A stretch of DNA of 63,883 nucleotides from Pseudolabrys sp. (GTDB lineage Bacteria > Pseudomonadota > Alphaproteobacteria > Rhizobiales > Xanthobacteraceae): the NCBI GenBank assembly GCA_017849615.1, contig JAFIGS010000002.1:1-63883 (forward strand), read 5' to 3'. Under the pieces are notes generated by a model. That model did no database searches. It was not told the DNA's origin and worked only from the letters and a program-made list of their open reading frames with translations. The position numbers and the translations under genes were made by a program. Of the stretch, positions 36,169 to 45,122 are shown piece after piece (within the stretch, counting starts at the first letter, position 1; the number at the start of each line of letters is the position of its first letter).

Positions 36169-37371
36169 TCATATCCCCGCCCGGTTCCAGCCGCGCAGGC
36201 CCTCGCCGTAAATCTCGAAGCCGGTATCGGTGACGACCACCGTATCCTCGAGCTTGATAAAGCCGCGCTTGGCGTGCGGCAGCGTGGTCTCGACCGAAAT
36301 CACCGTGCCGGCTTCGAGCGGCAGATCGGCATCGGTCGCCGGATAAGGGATCGGCCCGCTGGCGGTGAGATGCGGCGCTTCGTGGCTGACGAGCCCCATG
36401 CCGTGCGCGAGGAAATCGAGCGGCTGGAATTTCGATTTCGCGCGCAGCGGCTCCGCCGCTTCATAAATGACGCGGCCCGGCGCGCCCGCCTTGATCGGCT
36501 TCATCGCCGCGCGCTGGATCATTTCAATCTCGCCCAGCATGTCCTCCAGTTCGGCATCCGGCTCGCCCTGGATCGCCATGCGGCAAATGTCGCCGATATA
36601 GCCGCGATACTGTCCGCCGGAATCGATCGACATGATCTCGCCCTTCTCCCAGCGCTGCGCGGTCGGCGCGCGGTTGAGATTGGTGCCGGCGGTGATCAGG
36701 CAATATTCGAACGTGAGACCGCGATTGACCTCCTCGCGGCGTAAGGCCTCGGCGACCTCGGCCTTGGTGGCGCCCGGCGCGGTGCCTTCGATGACGGCCT
36801 GCATCGAGGCCAGCACCTTTTCCGAAGCGGCCTTGAGCAGCGCGAGTTCGGCCGGCGACTTCTTGAGGCGCTGGCGCTCCAGCACATGCACGGCGTCGAC
36901 CCAGTCGGCGTCGGGGAAGGCATCGCGCAGCACGCGGGCGGAGTCATAAGGCAGGAAGGCCAGTTCGGCGGCGATGCGCTTCGGCTTGAGCCCGGCCTTC
37001 GCCATATAGGCGACGGCCTTCTGGACGGCATCGATCGAGGTGCCGGAGCTGGCCTGCACCTCGGGCACCCAGAGCGGCTCGGCTTTCACCTGGAAACCTT
37101 CGAGGCGGTGGCCGATATAGGCCGCCTTCTCAGGCGCGCCTTTGACATAGACGAACACCGGCAGATAGCGGCTCAGGCCCGACGCATCCATGTAGTCGAA
37201 GAAATTGGCGCGGTGGCCGCCGGTCAGATACTGCGCGTTATGCTTGGAGGTGACGACGACGACATCGATGCCGGCGTCATCCATCAGGCGGTCGAGCCGC
37301 GTGTGATCGAAGGGAATAGCAAGGCCGGACGCGCTCGGCGCGGTGACGTTCATCGTGACGTTCATGGGCAT
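36169..37371 (-). CDS. M24 family metallopeptidase (Xaa-Pro peptidase-like)
   Basis: Creatinase/prolidase-fold protein of 400 residues: an N-terminal domain with TSKHNAQYLTGGHRANFFDY and a C-terminal pita-bread domain. The five dinuclear-metal ligands appear in order: SIDSGGQYRG (Asp), GDICRM (Asp), HGMGL (His), SVETTL (Glu) and LEDTVVV (Glu). The same scaffold is used by non-peptidase members such as creatinase and DddP, so the substrate is open. The start MPMNVTMNV at 37371 is one of several close ATGs. It follows the MetE-like gene by 109 bp. Confidence 0.88.
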   Translation of the reverse strand: MPMNVTMNVTAPSASGLAIPFDHTRLDRLMDDAGIDVVVVTSKHNAQYLTGGHRANFFDYMDASGLSRYLPVFVYVKGAPEKAAYIGHRLEGFQVKAEPLWVPEVQASSGTSIDAVQKAVAYMAKAGLKPKRIAAELAFLPYDSARVLRDAFPDADWVDAVHVLERQRLKKSPAELALLKAASEKVLASMQAVIEGTAPGATKAEVAEALRREEVNRGLTFEYCLITAGTNLNRAPTAQRWEKGEIMSIDSGGQYRGYIGDICRMAIQGEPDAELEDMLGEIEMIQRAAMKPIKAGAPGRVIYEAAEPLRAKSKFQPLDFLAHGMGLVSHEAPHLTASGPIPYPATDADLPLEAGTVISVETTLPHAKRGFIKLEDTVVVTDTGFEIYGEGLRGWNRAGI

Positions 37372-37480
37372 GCTCCCGGGCTTCGGCTTTGATGCCGCCG
37401 ATTGCGAGGAGAGTCTAGCGCCGCGGGTGGCCGTTTGGCCACCCACCGACTTTGTCGCAGATGGAGCGCGCGGGCCGCCG

Positions 37481-38659
37481 TCAGGCGGCGGCGCGGCCCC
37501 AGAGTTCCGCGCTCGCCAGCCGCGCGCCCGCAACCAGCGCCTCGAGCTTGGCCCACATCACCGTCGGGTGGACGCGCCGGTAGAACGGGCCCTGCGCGAA
37601 ACCGCAATCGGTGCCGCCGATGACGTTCTCGCGGCCGACCAGGTTGGCGAGGCGCACGATGCGCTCGGCCACCAGTTCGGGATGCTCGACCACATTGGTG
37701 GCGTGGCTGATGACGCCGGGGATGAGCACGCGGCCGTCGAGCCTGGCGTTCTTCCACACCTTCCATTCGTGCTCGTGACGCGGATTGGCGCCCTCGATGA
37801 CGAAGGCGCCGACTTTGGCCTTGAGGATGATGTCGACGATGTCCTTGAGCGGCACGTCCGACACATGCGGGCCCGGCCACGAGCCCCAGCAGACGTGATA
37901 GCGGATCTGCTCCTGCGGCAGGCCCTTGACCGCCTCGTTCATGATCTCGATCTGCTTTTCCAGCCAGCTCTTGTAGTCGTCGAATGTGCCCGGCGGCACC
38001 ATGCGGTCATAGGTGACGGCGGAGCGCGCGTCGTCGAGCTGCACGACGAGGCCGGCGTCGATGATCGCCTTGTACTCGGTGCGCATGGCGCCGGCGATGG
38101 CGGCCTGCAATTCCTCGTCGGTCTTGTAGAACTCGTTCTTGCGGTCCGGGATGACGCTGGCCGGCGCCGCGACCGGCAGGAAGCCTTCCGCCACGTTGAC
38201 CTTGCCGAGAGCGGCCTTGAAGTTGGCAATGTCGCGATTGAGTTCGCCAAGGCCGCTATAGGAGATCGGCCCGGTGCAAATGGCTTCGGTCGTCGTCGAC
38301 ACCGCTTCCTTGGCGTCGAGCTCGGCGTAGAACTCGGCGAAGCGGGTACGGTCGGCGCCGCGCTTGAATGGATTGGCCTTGTCTTCCCTGATCGGCCGGC
38401 GCTCGAAGCCGGACAGGCGCGTGAGCGCGTACTGCGCCCAGGAGATCGACTTGCCGAACTCGCCGTCGCTCGGCACGTCGATGCCGGTGTCGGCCTGCTG
38501 CTTCACCACGGCGGCGACGGTATCGGTAAGGCACTGCTGGTAGGCATTCTCGTCATAGGGCTTGCCGCCCTGCACCGCGCGCAGGAACTCCTGCAACTCG
38601 GCCGGCCGGATCAGGCTGCCGACATGGGTGGTGAGGATGCGATCGGTGCTGCGCTTCAT
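37481..38659 (-). CDS. Cobalamin-independent methionine synthase II-like protein
   Basis: Single-barrel relative of the catalytic half of MetE (COG0620), 392 residues against about 750 for full MetE. Zinc-site residues are visible: YHVCWGSW (His, Cys), IEGANPRHEHEW (Glu) and GGTDCGF (Cys). The start RILTTHVGSLIRP matches the family. Such proteins act as thiol methyl- or alkyltransferases and often do not make methionine, so the substrate is unknown. A 9-bp stem in the leader includes the bases just before the ATG (see 38661-38700). Probably co-transcribed with the M24 peptidase gene. Confidence 0.88.
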   Translation of the reverse strand: MKRSTDRILTTHVGSLIRPAELQEFLRAVQGGKPYDENAYQQCLTDTVAAVVKQQADTGIDVPSDGEFGKSISWAQYALTRLSGFERRPIREDKANPFKRGADRTRFAEFYAELDAKEAVSTTTEAICTGPISYSGLGELNRDIANFKAALGKVNVAEGFLPVAAPASVIPDRKNEFYKTDEELQAAIAGAMRTEYKAIIDAGLVVQLDDARSAVTYDRMVPPGTFDDYKSWLEKQIEIMNEAVKGLPQEQIRYHVCWGSWPGPHVSDVPLKDIVDIILKAKVGAFVIEGANPRHEHEWKVWKNARLDGRVLIPGVISHATNVVEHPELVAERIVRLANLVGRENVIGGTDCGFAQGPFYRRVHPTVMWAKLEALVAGARLASAELWGRAAA

Positions 38660-38660
38660 G

Positions 38661-38700
38661 GCCGTGCCTGCCCTTCGTGACGTTTTCTGTAAGGCACGGC
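38661..38700 (-). promoter_or_regulatory. Leader hairpin next to the start codon of the MetE-like gene
   Basis: GCCGTGCCT at 38661-38669 pairs perfectly with AGGCACGGC at 38692-38700, with a 22-base loop. On the minus-strand transcript the 3' arm ends one base before the ATG, so the nearest AGG ribosome-binding bases are inside the stem, while GAAGGGC lies in the loop. This could limit ribosome access. No known riboswitch consensus was recognised. Confidence 0.45.
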
Positions 38701-38785
38701 TATGCGGTGTCAGGCCCGGAATTGCAACGGTGGGCAGCGGTGGGCTCAATCCGGCGTGGCAGCGGGCGGCGATGAACGCGCAGGT

Positions 38786-40018
38786 TCAGGCGGCGCTGGC
38801 CTGCGCCGGTGCCGCTCCGGCGAGCGGCGCCATGGCCGCGTCGGCGCGCTTGAGCAGCACCTCGAGCGAGGCGACCTCGACGCGGTTGCGGCCGTTCTCC
38901 TTGGCGGCGTAGAGCGCCTGGTCGGCCTGCGAGAGCAGCTCGGCGATGTCGAGCACGTCGCCGTCGCAATGCGCCACGCCGATGCTCACGGTGGCGTTGA
39001 CCGGCCGCCCGTCGACCGCCTGCGCGACATGGGCAAAGGTCTCGCGGATGCGCTCGGCCACGGCCACCGCCTCGACGGATTTGATGTCGTGCAGCACGGC
39101 GGCGAATTCCTCGCCCCCGATGCGGCCGATCAGGTCGTTGGGACGGATGGTCTCGGTGACCGCCGCGGTGAACACCTCCAGCACGCGGTCGCCGACGGCA
39201 TGGCCGAAGCGGTCGTTGATCGACTTGAAGTGGTCGAGATCGAACAGCATGATCGCGCTCGGCCGCGGATCCGCGATGTGGCGTTTGGCCGTCTCGGCGG
39301 CCTCATGCAGAAACGCCCGGCGGTTGGCGATGCCGGTCAGGGGATCGACCATCGCCGCGGTGCGGTGGCGCAATTCGGTGCGCTCCTTGGCCATCGCCAG
39401 CAGGATGAAGGCGATGGAGATCGTGAACAGCAATGCCTCGAAGCTGAGAACATTCAGCCACACGCTGCCGAAAATCTTGTCGCTGGTCGTGGAGAACGGC
39501 AGCATCGCCACCAGCGGCGTGCGCAAAAGAAACAGCGCGCCGTGCGCGAACAGCATGAAGATGGCGGGCCAGCGCGAAACCAGTTGCTCCTTGCGGCCGC
39601 GCCAGAACTCCCAGGCCGTGAGCCACGTATAGCCCGTGATGATGGCGGAGGCGATGAGCGCCCGCAGTTCGGCGGCGTCGGTCAGCACCGGCAGGCGGCA
39701 GACCAAGAGCCACAGCACCGCGCCCGTGATGAGATAGACCGGCTCGACCGGCCGGCCATCGAACACGCGCGCGCCGGTCCACGTCACGGCAAAGGCGGTG
39801 AAGAGCAGCGCGTTGGCCAGATCGATGCTGACATAGTCGGGCGCCGAGCCGTACAGCCCGAACAGGACGATGGAAGCGGCGCGGATGAGATGGGCAAAAC
39901 CCCACCAGGCGACGGCGCGAATCGCCATGTTCTGAGCCCACGCGAACAGCAGCAGCAGTCCGAGGATTGCTTCCACGTAGATCGTGACCAGAAACAGCGT
40001 ATTGACGTCGAGGTTCAT
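38786..40018 (-). CDS. Membrane-bound diguanylate cyclase (GGDEF)
   Basis: Makes c-di-GMP from GTP. The 410-residue protein has about six hydrophobic segments in residues 1-215, a short coiled linker, then a GGDEF domain (DPLTGIANRRAFL; DLDHFKSINDRFGHAVGD). The active site reads GGEEF, a competent variant. The inhibitory site RPND lies exactly five residues before it, so product feedback is expected. A short Ala-rich tail ends the protein. It is divergent from cysK and separate from the REC-EAL gene at 60.4 kb. Confidence 0.94.
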   Translation of the reverse strand: MNLDVNTLFLVTIYVEAILGLLLLFAWAQNMAIRAVAWWGFAHLIRAASIVLFGLYGSAPDYVSIDLANALLFTAFAVTWTGARVFDGRPVEPVYLITGAVLWLLVCRLPVLTDAAELRALIASAIITGYTWLTAWEFWRGRKEQLVSRWPAIFMLFAHGALFLLRTPLVAMLPFSTTSDKIFGSVWLNVLSFEALLFTISIAFILLAMAKERTELRHRTAAMVDPLTGIANRRAFLHEAAETAKRHIADPRPSAIMLFDLDHFKSINDRFGHAVGDRVLEVFTAAVTETIRPNDLIGRIGGEEFAAVLHDIKSVEAVAVAERIRETFAHVAQAVDGRPVNATVSIGVAHCDGDVLDIAELLSQADQALYAAKENGRNRVEVASLEVLLKRADAAMAPLAGAAPAQASAA

Positions 40019-40310
40019 CGGCGAAAGCGCCCCGTAAACGCGAGGGGCCCGGCTCTACGCGCCCCTCGCCACAATTAGCGTTCGCGGGGAAAAAACTGGT
40101 GAATAGCCGTTGAATTGTGTGGCGAAACACAAACATGGTTTCGAACCCCTTGACGGGACTTCCCGTTTCTATCCCGCGGGAGCATTCCCCAGGCATTTCC
40201 GACTAAAATGCGCCGCAAAACGACAAAAAACGCCTCGTCCGGATGCCCGCTTGTGGCCCTTGGACGCCTCCACTAGGCTCGCCGCCGCTTCGCCAACCCT
40301 TGGAATAAGA

Positions 40311-41345
40311 ATGCAAATCCGAAACGGCATCATCGATACCATCGGCCATACGCCGCTGATCCGCCTCAAGCGCGCCTCGGAGGCCACCGGCTGCGAGATC
40401 CTTGGTAAAGCCGAGTTCATGAATCCCGGCGGCTCGGTCAAGGACCGCGCCGGGCGGCAGATGATCCTCGAGGCGGAGAAGCGCGGCGAGTTGCGCCCCG
40501 GCGGCCTCATCGTGGAGTCGACCGCCGGCAACACCGGCATCGGCATCGCCGTGGTCGCCGCGGCGCTCGGCTATCGCACGCTGATCGTCATTCCCGAAAC
40601 GCAGAGCCAGGAAAAGAAAGACATGCTGCGCCTCGCCGGCGCCGAGCTGGTCGAGGTCCCGGCCCTGCCCTTCGCCAATCCGAACAATTATCAGCATGTC
40701 GGCCGCCGCCTCGCCGAAGAACTCAGGAAGACCGAAAAGAACGGCGTCCTGTTCGCCGACCAGTGGAACAACCTCGACAACAGCAAGGCGCATTACGTCT
40801 CCACCGGCCCCGAGATCTGGGACGACACGGCGGGCAAGGTCGATGGCTTCATCTGTTCGGTCGGCTCCGGCGGCACGCTTGCCGGCGTCTCGTTGTATCT
40901 CAAGGAGAAGAAGCCGGGCGTGACGATCGGTGTCGCCGATCCGCGCGGCGCGGCGATGTACCACTACTTCAAGGACGGCAAGCCGACCGTCACCGAAGGC
41001 GGCTCGATCACCGAGGGCATCGGCCTTGCCCGTGTCACCGCGATTGTCGAACAGATGAAGGTGGACAAGGCCTATCTCATTCCCGACGAGGAGGCCGTGC
41101 CGGCCGTGTTCGATCTGCTCGAACACGAGGGCCTGTGCGTGGGCGGCTCGACCGGCGTGAACATCGCCGGCGCCGTCAAGCTGGCCAAGGACATCGGCCC
41201 CGGCCACACCATCGTGACCGTGCTGTGCGACGGCGGCGCACGCTATCAGTCCAAGCTGTTCAATCCCGAATTCCTGCGCTCCAAGAAATTGCCCGTGCCG
41301 GAATGGCTGACGCGCAAGACCGACATCAAGCCGCCCTTTGTCTGA
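40311..41345 (+). CDS. cysK: Cysteine synthase A
   Basis: PLP enzyme forming cysteine from O-acetylserine and sulfide. The 344-residue protein has the PLP-lysine motif NPGGSVKDRA, the substrate loop STAGNTGIG, and SVGSGGTLAGVS binding the phosphate. The ATG at 40311 follows GGAATAAGA. The open frame extends 200 bp upstream without similarity. Its stop lies 10 bp before the ATG of alaX, indicating a cysK-alaX-sseA operon. The 290-bp gap to the divergent GGDEF gene should hold its promoter. Confidence 0.96.
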   Translation: MQIRNGIIDTIGHTPLIRLKRASEATGCEILGKAEFMNPGGSVKDRAGRQMILEAEKRGELRPGGLIVESTAGNTGIGIAVVAAALGYRTLIVIPETQSQEKKDMLRLAGAELVEVPALPFANPNNYQHVGRRLAEELRKTEKNGVLFADQWNNLDNSKAHYVSTGPEIWDDTAGKVDGFICSVGSGGTLAGVSLYLKEKKPGVTIGVADPRGAAMYHYFKDGKPTVTEGGSITEGIGLARVTAIVEQMKVDKAYLIPDEEAVPAVFDLLEHEGLCVGGSTGVNIAGAVKLAKDIGPGHTIVTVLCDGGARYQSKLFNPEFLRSKKLPVPEWLTRKTDIKPPFV

Positions 41346-41355
41346 GACCGCCGCC

Positions 41356-42072
41356 ATGCCGACCGACTGCCTGTTTCGCGAAGACGCCTATCTGAAGGAT
41401 TGCAATGCAACCGTCGTCGCAATCACCGACCAGGGCGGCATCGTGCTCGATCGCACGGTCCTGTACGCCACGTCGGGCGGCCAGCCCGGCGACACCGGCA
41501 CGATTACATTGCCCGATGGGACGCCGGTGGCCATTGCCAGCGCCGTCTATACCGACGTGCAAAAAACCGAGATCGCCCATGTGCCGGCGGGCCCGGCCCC
41601 GCCGGTCCGCATCGGCGACGTCGTGCGCGCCGCAATCGACTGGGAGCCGCGCTACGGGCGCATGAAAATCCATACCGCCCTTCATCTTCTCTCTGTGGTT
41701 CTGCCCTTTCCGATCACCGGCGCATCGGTCGGCAATGCCGACGGCCGCGCCGACTTCAACATTCCCGACGCCGGACACGACAAGGAAGCCATCGCCGCCA
41801 GGATCGCGGAGATGATCGTCAGCGATGCCGCCGTCGCGAGCCGCTGGATCAGCGACGCCGAGCTCGAGGCCAACCCGGGCCTCATCAAGTCGATGTCGGT
41901 GAAGCCGCCGATGGGCACCGGCCGCGTGCGCCTGATCGAAATCGAGGGGCTCGATCTGCAGCCCTGCGGCGGCACCCATGTGCGCCGCCTCGGCGAGATC
42001 GGCGCCATCGCCGTCACCGGCATCGAGAAGAAGGGCAAGCAGAACCGCCGCGTGCGCATCGCGCTGGGCTAG
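41356..42072 (+). CDS. Free-standing tRNA-editing protein of the AlaX family
   Basis: Homologue of the alanyl-tRNA synthetase editing domain that hydrolyses mischarged tRNA-Ala in trans. The 238-residue protein has the zinc/catalytic motifs HTALH (within MKIHTALHLLS) and CGGTH, plus the N-terminal barrel with TSGGQPGDTG, making it an AlaX-M type. It sits between two cysteine-metabolism genes, so its natural substrate could be Ser- or another mischarged tRNA tied to amino-acid supply; this is inference. The ATG at 41356 is used. Confidence 0.9.
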   Translation: MPTDCLFREDAYLKDCNATVVAITDQGGIVLDRTVLYATSGGQPGDTGTITLPDGTPVAIASAVYTDVQKTEIAHVPAGPAPPVRIGDVVRAAIDWEPRYGRMKIHTALHLLSVVLPFPITGASVGNADGRADFNIPDAGHDKEAIAARIAEMIVSDAAVASRWISDAELEANPGLIKSMSVKPPMGTGRVRLIEIEGLDLQPCGGTHVRRLGEIGAIAVTGIEKKGKQNRRVRIALG

Positions 42073-42130
42073 GCGCACGTTGGAACTTTTGGCGAAACCG
42101 CCGCATTAACAGCGACAACGAAGGATCACC

Positions 42131-42982
42131 ATGGCCGGCACACCCAACAGCAAATGGCTCAAATCGACCGAATGGCTCGCCGGCGAACTCGGCAAGCCGA
42201 ATGTCGTGGTCGTCGATGGCTCGTATTACCTTTCGACGCAGAAGCGCGACGCGAAAGCTGAATTTCTCGAAGGCCACATTCCCGGCGCCGTGTTCCTCGA
42301 CATCAACGAAGTCGCCGACCATTCGACCGACCTTCCGCACATGATGCCCGGCCCGGCGCAATTCGGCGAGGCCGCCGGCAAGCTCGGCATCGCGGAGACC
42401 GACACGATTGTCGTCTATGACGGTCTCGGCCTGTTCTCGGCACCGCGCGTATGGTGGAGCTTCCGCACTTTCGGCGCCAGGAATGTCTACATTCTCGACG
42501 GCGGCTTGCCCGCCTGGAAGGCCGAGGGCCGCGCCGTAGAAGCCGGCGAAGCCAGGCCGAAAGCCAAGACCTTCAATGCCGAGATGGCGACCGGTGCGGT
42601 GGCCATGACCGACGACGTCTCGATGGCACTCACCGGCGATGACGTCCAGGTGATCGATGCCCGCTCCGCCGGCCGCTTCGCGGGGCGCGATCCCGAGCCG
42701 CGGCCGGGCCTGCGCCCCGGTCACATGCCGGGCGCCTTCAACGTACCGTCGAGCGAACTGATCGACAACGGCCGCCTCGCCGCGCCCGACAAGATCAAGG
42801 CCGCATTCGAGAAGGCCGGCGTCGATACCGACAAGCCGATCATCACCACCTGCGGCTCCGGCGTTTCCGCCGTCATCCTCGCGCTCGGCCTCGACGCCAT
42901 CGGCAAGAAGCTGCCGGCGGTCTATGACGGCTCGTGGTCCGAATGGGGCGCGCGGCCGGATCTGCCGGTGGAGAAGGATTAG
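42131..42982 (+). CDS. sseA: 3-mercaptopyruvate sulfurtransferase (tandem rhodanese)
   Basis: Transfers sulfur from 3-mercaptopyruvate to thiophilic acceptors. Two rhodanese domains: the first inactive ([14 protein letters not shown], then [18 protein letters not shown]), the second active with the loop [14 protein letters not shown], where CGSGV is typical of mercaptopyruvate rather than thiosulfate enzymes. The ATG is preceded by AAGGA seven bases away. Third gene of cysK-alaX-sseA; 283 residues, normal for the family. Confidence 0.93.
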   Translation: MAGTPNSKWLKSTEWLAGELGKPNVVVVDGSYYLSTQKRDAKAEFLEGHIPGAVFLDINEVADHSTDLPHMMPGPAQFGEAAGKLGIAETDTIVVYDGLGLFSAPRVWWSFRTFGARNVYILDGGLPAWKAEGRAVEAGEARPKAKTFNAEMATGAVAMTDDVSMALTGDDVQVIDARSAGRFAGRDPEPRPGLRPGHMPGAFNVPSSELIDNGRLAAPDKIKAAFEKAGVDTDKPIITTCGSGVSAVILALGLDAIGKKLPAVYDGSWSEWGARPDLPVEKD

Positions 42983-42990
42983 GAGACGCC

Positions 42991-43092
42991 GTCATTCCGG
43001 GGCGCGGCTGAAAGCCGCGAACCCGGAATCCATAATCTCAGCGCTGCGGCGTATGGATTCCGGGCCCGGCCTTTCGGCCGTCCCGGAATGAC
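42991..43092. repeat. Palindromic repeat, family A (full element) between sseA and aapP
   Basis: GTCATTCCGGGGC at the left and TCCCGGAATGAC at the right form the outer stem. CCCGGAATCCATA and TATGGATTCCGGG form a nested perfect stem. It is the same family as 192-231 and 2343-2442. It lies between convergent genes and comes within two bases of the aapP stop codon, so it probably forms the 3' end structure of both transcripts. Confidence 0.9.
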
Positions 43093-43094
43093 GC

Positions 43095-43871
43095 TCAGTG
43101 CAAAATCTGGCTGAGGAACAGCTTGGTGCGCTCGTGCTGCGGGTTCGAGAAGAACTCGTTCGGCGTGTTCATCTCGACGATCTGTCCGGCATCCATGAAG
43201 ATGACGCGGTCGGCGACCTGACGGGCGAAGCCCATTTCGTGGGTGACGCACAGCATGGTCATGCCCTCCTCGGCCAGCGTGACCATGGTGTCGAGCACTT
43301 CCTTGACCATTTCCGGGTCAAGCGCCGAGGTCGGCTCGTCGAACAGCATGATCTTCGGGTTCATGCACAATGCGCGCGCGATCGCGACGCGCTGCTGCTG
43401 GCCGCCCGACAACTGGCCGGGATACTTGTGCGCCTGCTCGGGGATCTTCACGCGCTTGAGATAGTGCATGGCGATCTCTTCGGCCTGGCGCTTGGGCATC
43501 TTGCGCACCCAGATTGGCGCCAGCGTGCAGTTCTCAAGGATGGTGAGATGCGGGAACAGGTTGAAGTGCTGGAACACCATGCCGACTTCGCGCCGCACCT
43601 CGTCGATCTTCTTCAGATCCTCGGTCAGCTCGACGCCATCGACGATGATCTGACCCTGCTGATGCTCTTCCAGATGGTTGATGCAGCGGATCATGGTGGA
43701 CTTGCCGGAGCCGGACGGGCCGCAGATCACGATGCGCTCGCCGCCGGTGACGCGCAGATTGATGTCGCGCAGCACGTGGAAATCGCCGTACCACTTGTTC
43801 ATGCCGATGATCTCGACAGCGACCTTGTTGGTCAACTGCGTCGGTTTGATCTTGAGCGCGGTCTCGGCCAT
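43095..43871 (-). CDS. aapP: Amino-acid ABC transporter, ATP-binding subunit (AapP type)
   Basis: Energy-coupling ATPase of the general L-amino-acid transporter. The 258-residue protein has Walker [11 protein letters not shown]-loop [13 protein letters not shown], signature LSGGQQQR, Walker [13 protein letters not shown] and the switch His in VTHEMGF, all in order. The ATG at 43871 directly follows an in-frame GTG. It lies 74 bp downstream of aapM and is the last gene of the aapJQMP operon. Confidence 0.95.
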   Translation of the reverse strand: MAETALKIKPTQLTNKVAVEIIGMNKWYGDFHVLRDINLRVTGGERIVICGPSGSGKSTMIRCINHLEEHQQGQIIVDGVELTEDLKKIDEVRREVGMVFQHFNLFPHLTILENCTLAPIWVRKMPKRQAEEIAMHYLKRVKIPEQAHKYPGQLSGGQQQRVAIARALCMNPKIMLFDEPTSALDPEMVKEVLDTMVTLAEEGMTMLCVTHEMGFARQVADRVIFMDAGQIVEMNTPNEFFSNPQHERTKLFLSQILH

Positions 43872-43945
43872 CACGGCACCTCTTTAAAGAATCCGTTCTT
43901 CATCCCGAACGCCGCGGAGACTGGACGCCGCCGCGGCGATATTGT

Positions 43946-45112
43946 TCAGCGGCGATCGGCCTTGGCGAGGCGCTTTTCGGTCGCCTGCGCATAGCGCGAC
44001 ATTCCATAGCAACAGATCAGATAGAACACCGCCGCCACCGCGTAACCTGTCGGCGACGTGCTCGGCGCCGCCCACTTCGGATCGATGCGCGACACCTCGA
44101 CGGTGCGCAACAGATCGAAGATGCCGACGATGAATACCAGGGTAGTGTCCTTGAACAGACCGATATAGGTGTTGACGATATTCGGGATCGTGATCTTGAG
44201 CGCCTGCGGCAGGATGATCAGCCGCATCATCTGCCAGTAGCCGAGGCCGACGGCCTGGGCGCCCTCGTATTGTCCCTTCGGGATCGCGGCGAGACCGGCG
44301 CGGACCACCTCGGCCATGTAGGCGGAGGCGAACATGGCGATACCGATCAGCGCACGCAGCAACTTGTCCGGCGACAGATTCTCCGGAACGAACAGCGGCA
44401 GCATCACGCTCGCCATGAACAGCACGGTGACCAGCGGCACGCCGCGCACGAACTCGATGAACATCACCGAGAACAGCTTGACGGCGGGCATGGTCGAGCG
44501 GCGGCCGAGCGCCAGCAGGATGCCGAGCGGCAGCGAAATCACGATGCCGACGGCGGACACCACGATCGTGACCAGCACGCCGCCCCACAGCACGGTGTCG
44601 ACCCGCTCCAGCCCGATGAGCGGCCAGCCGCGCAGCAGGATGAAGGAGGCGATCGGCGTGAAGATGAAGGCATAGACGACGGCAAGGTCGCGCCGCGGCG
44701 CGTTGAGCCAGAGCAGCCAGACGATCGCCACCGCCAGGATCACGAAGAATACGTCGACGCGCCAGCGCTCCGAAATCGGATAGGAGCCGTAGATAAAATA
44801 CGGCAGGCGCTCGAAGGCGAACGGCCAGCAAGCGCCGACGACCGGACGCTGGGCGGTGATGAGACAGGCCTCGCGGTCGGCTCCGCTCCAGACGGCGTCG
44901 AAAATGAGGAAGCGCAGCAGATCGGGCACGATCCAGAGGATCAGCAGCGAGATCAGGACGGTCAGGCCGATATTGAACGGCGTCGAGAACAGATTTTCGC
45001 GCAGCCAGCCGACGGCGCCGGTCATCGACGCCGGCGGCGGCTGCGCCGGCAGCGTCTCGCGGCGCACGAAGTTGATCTGGGTGACGGCGAGATCGCCTTC
45101 CGACATGGTCAT
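43946..45112 (-). CDS. aapM: Amino-acid ABC transporter, permease (AapM type)
   Basis: Second inner-membrane permease of the AapJQMP complex. The 388-residue protein has hydrophobic segments from residue 45 on and the ABC-2-type permease loop MAEVVRAGLAAIPKGQYEGA, which contacts the ATPase. The long N-terminal part with several extra helices before the permease core is typical of AapM. It starts ten bases after the aapQ stop. Polar and basic amino acids are the usual substrates; specificity cannot be read from sequence. Confidence 0.93.
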   Translation of the reverse strand: MTMSEGDLAVTQINFVRRETLPAQPPPASMTGAVGWLRENLFSTPFNIGLTVLISLLILWIVPDLLRFLIFDAVWSGADREACLITAQRPVVGACWPFAFERLPYFIYGSYPISERWRVDVFFVILAVAIVWLLWLNAPRRDLAVVYAFIFTPIASFILLRGWPLIGLERVDTVLWGGVLVTIVVSAVGIVISLPLGILLALGRRSTMPAVKLFSVMFIEFVRGVPLVTVLFMASVMLPLFVPENLSPDKLLRALIGIAMFASAYMAEVVRAGLAAIPKGQYEGAQAVGLGYWQMMRLIILPQALKITIPNIVNTYIGLFKDTTLVFIVGIFDLLRTVEVSRIDPKWAAPSTSPTGYAVAAVFYLICCYGMSRYAQATEKRLAKADRR

Positions 45113-45122
45113 GGCGCGCGCC

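Noticed and set aside
37481-38659. Truncated metE
   Set aside because: The single-barrel COG0620 proteins are a family of their own with this length; both ends are intact.
41356-42072. Fragment of alanyl-tRNA synthetase
   Set aside because: It is a complete free-standing editing domain with its own start, zinc motifs and stop, matching AlaX length.
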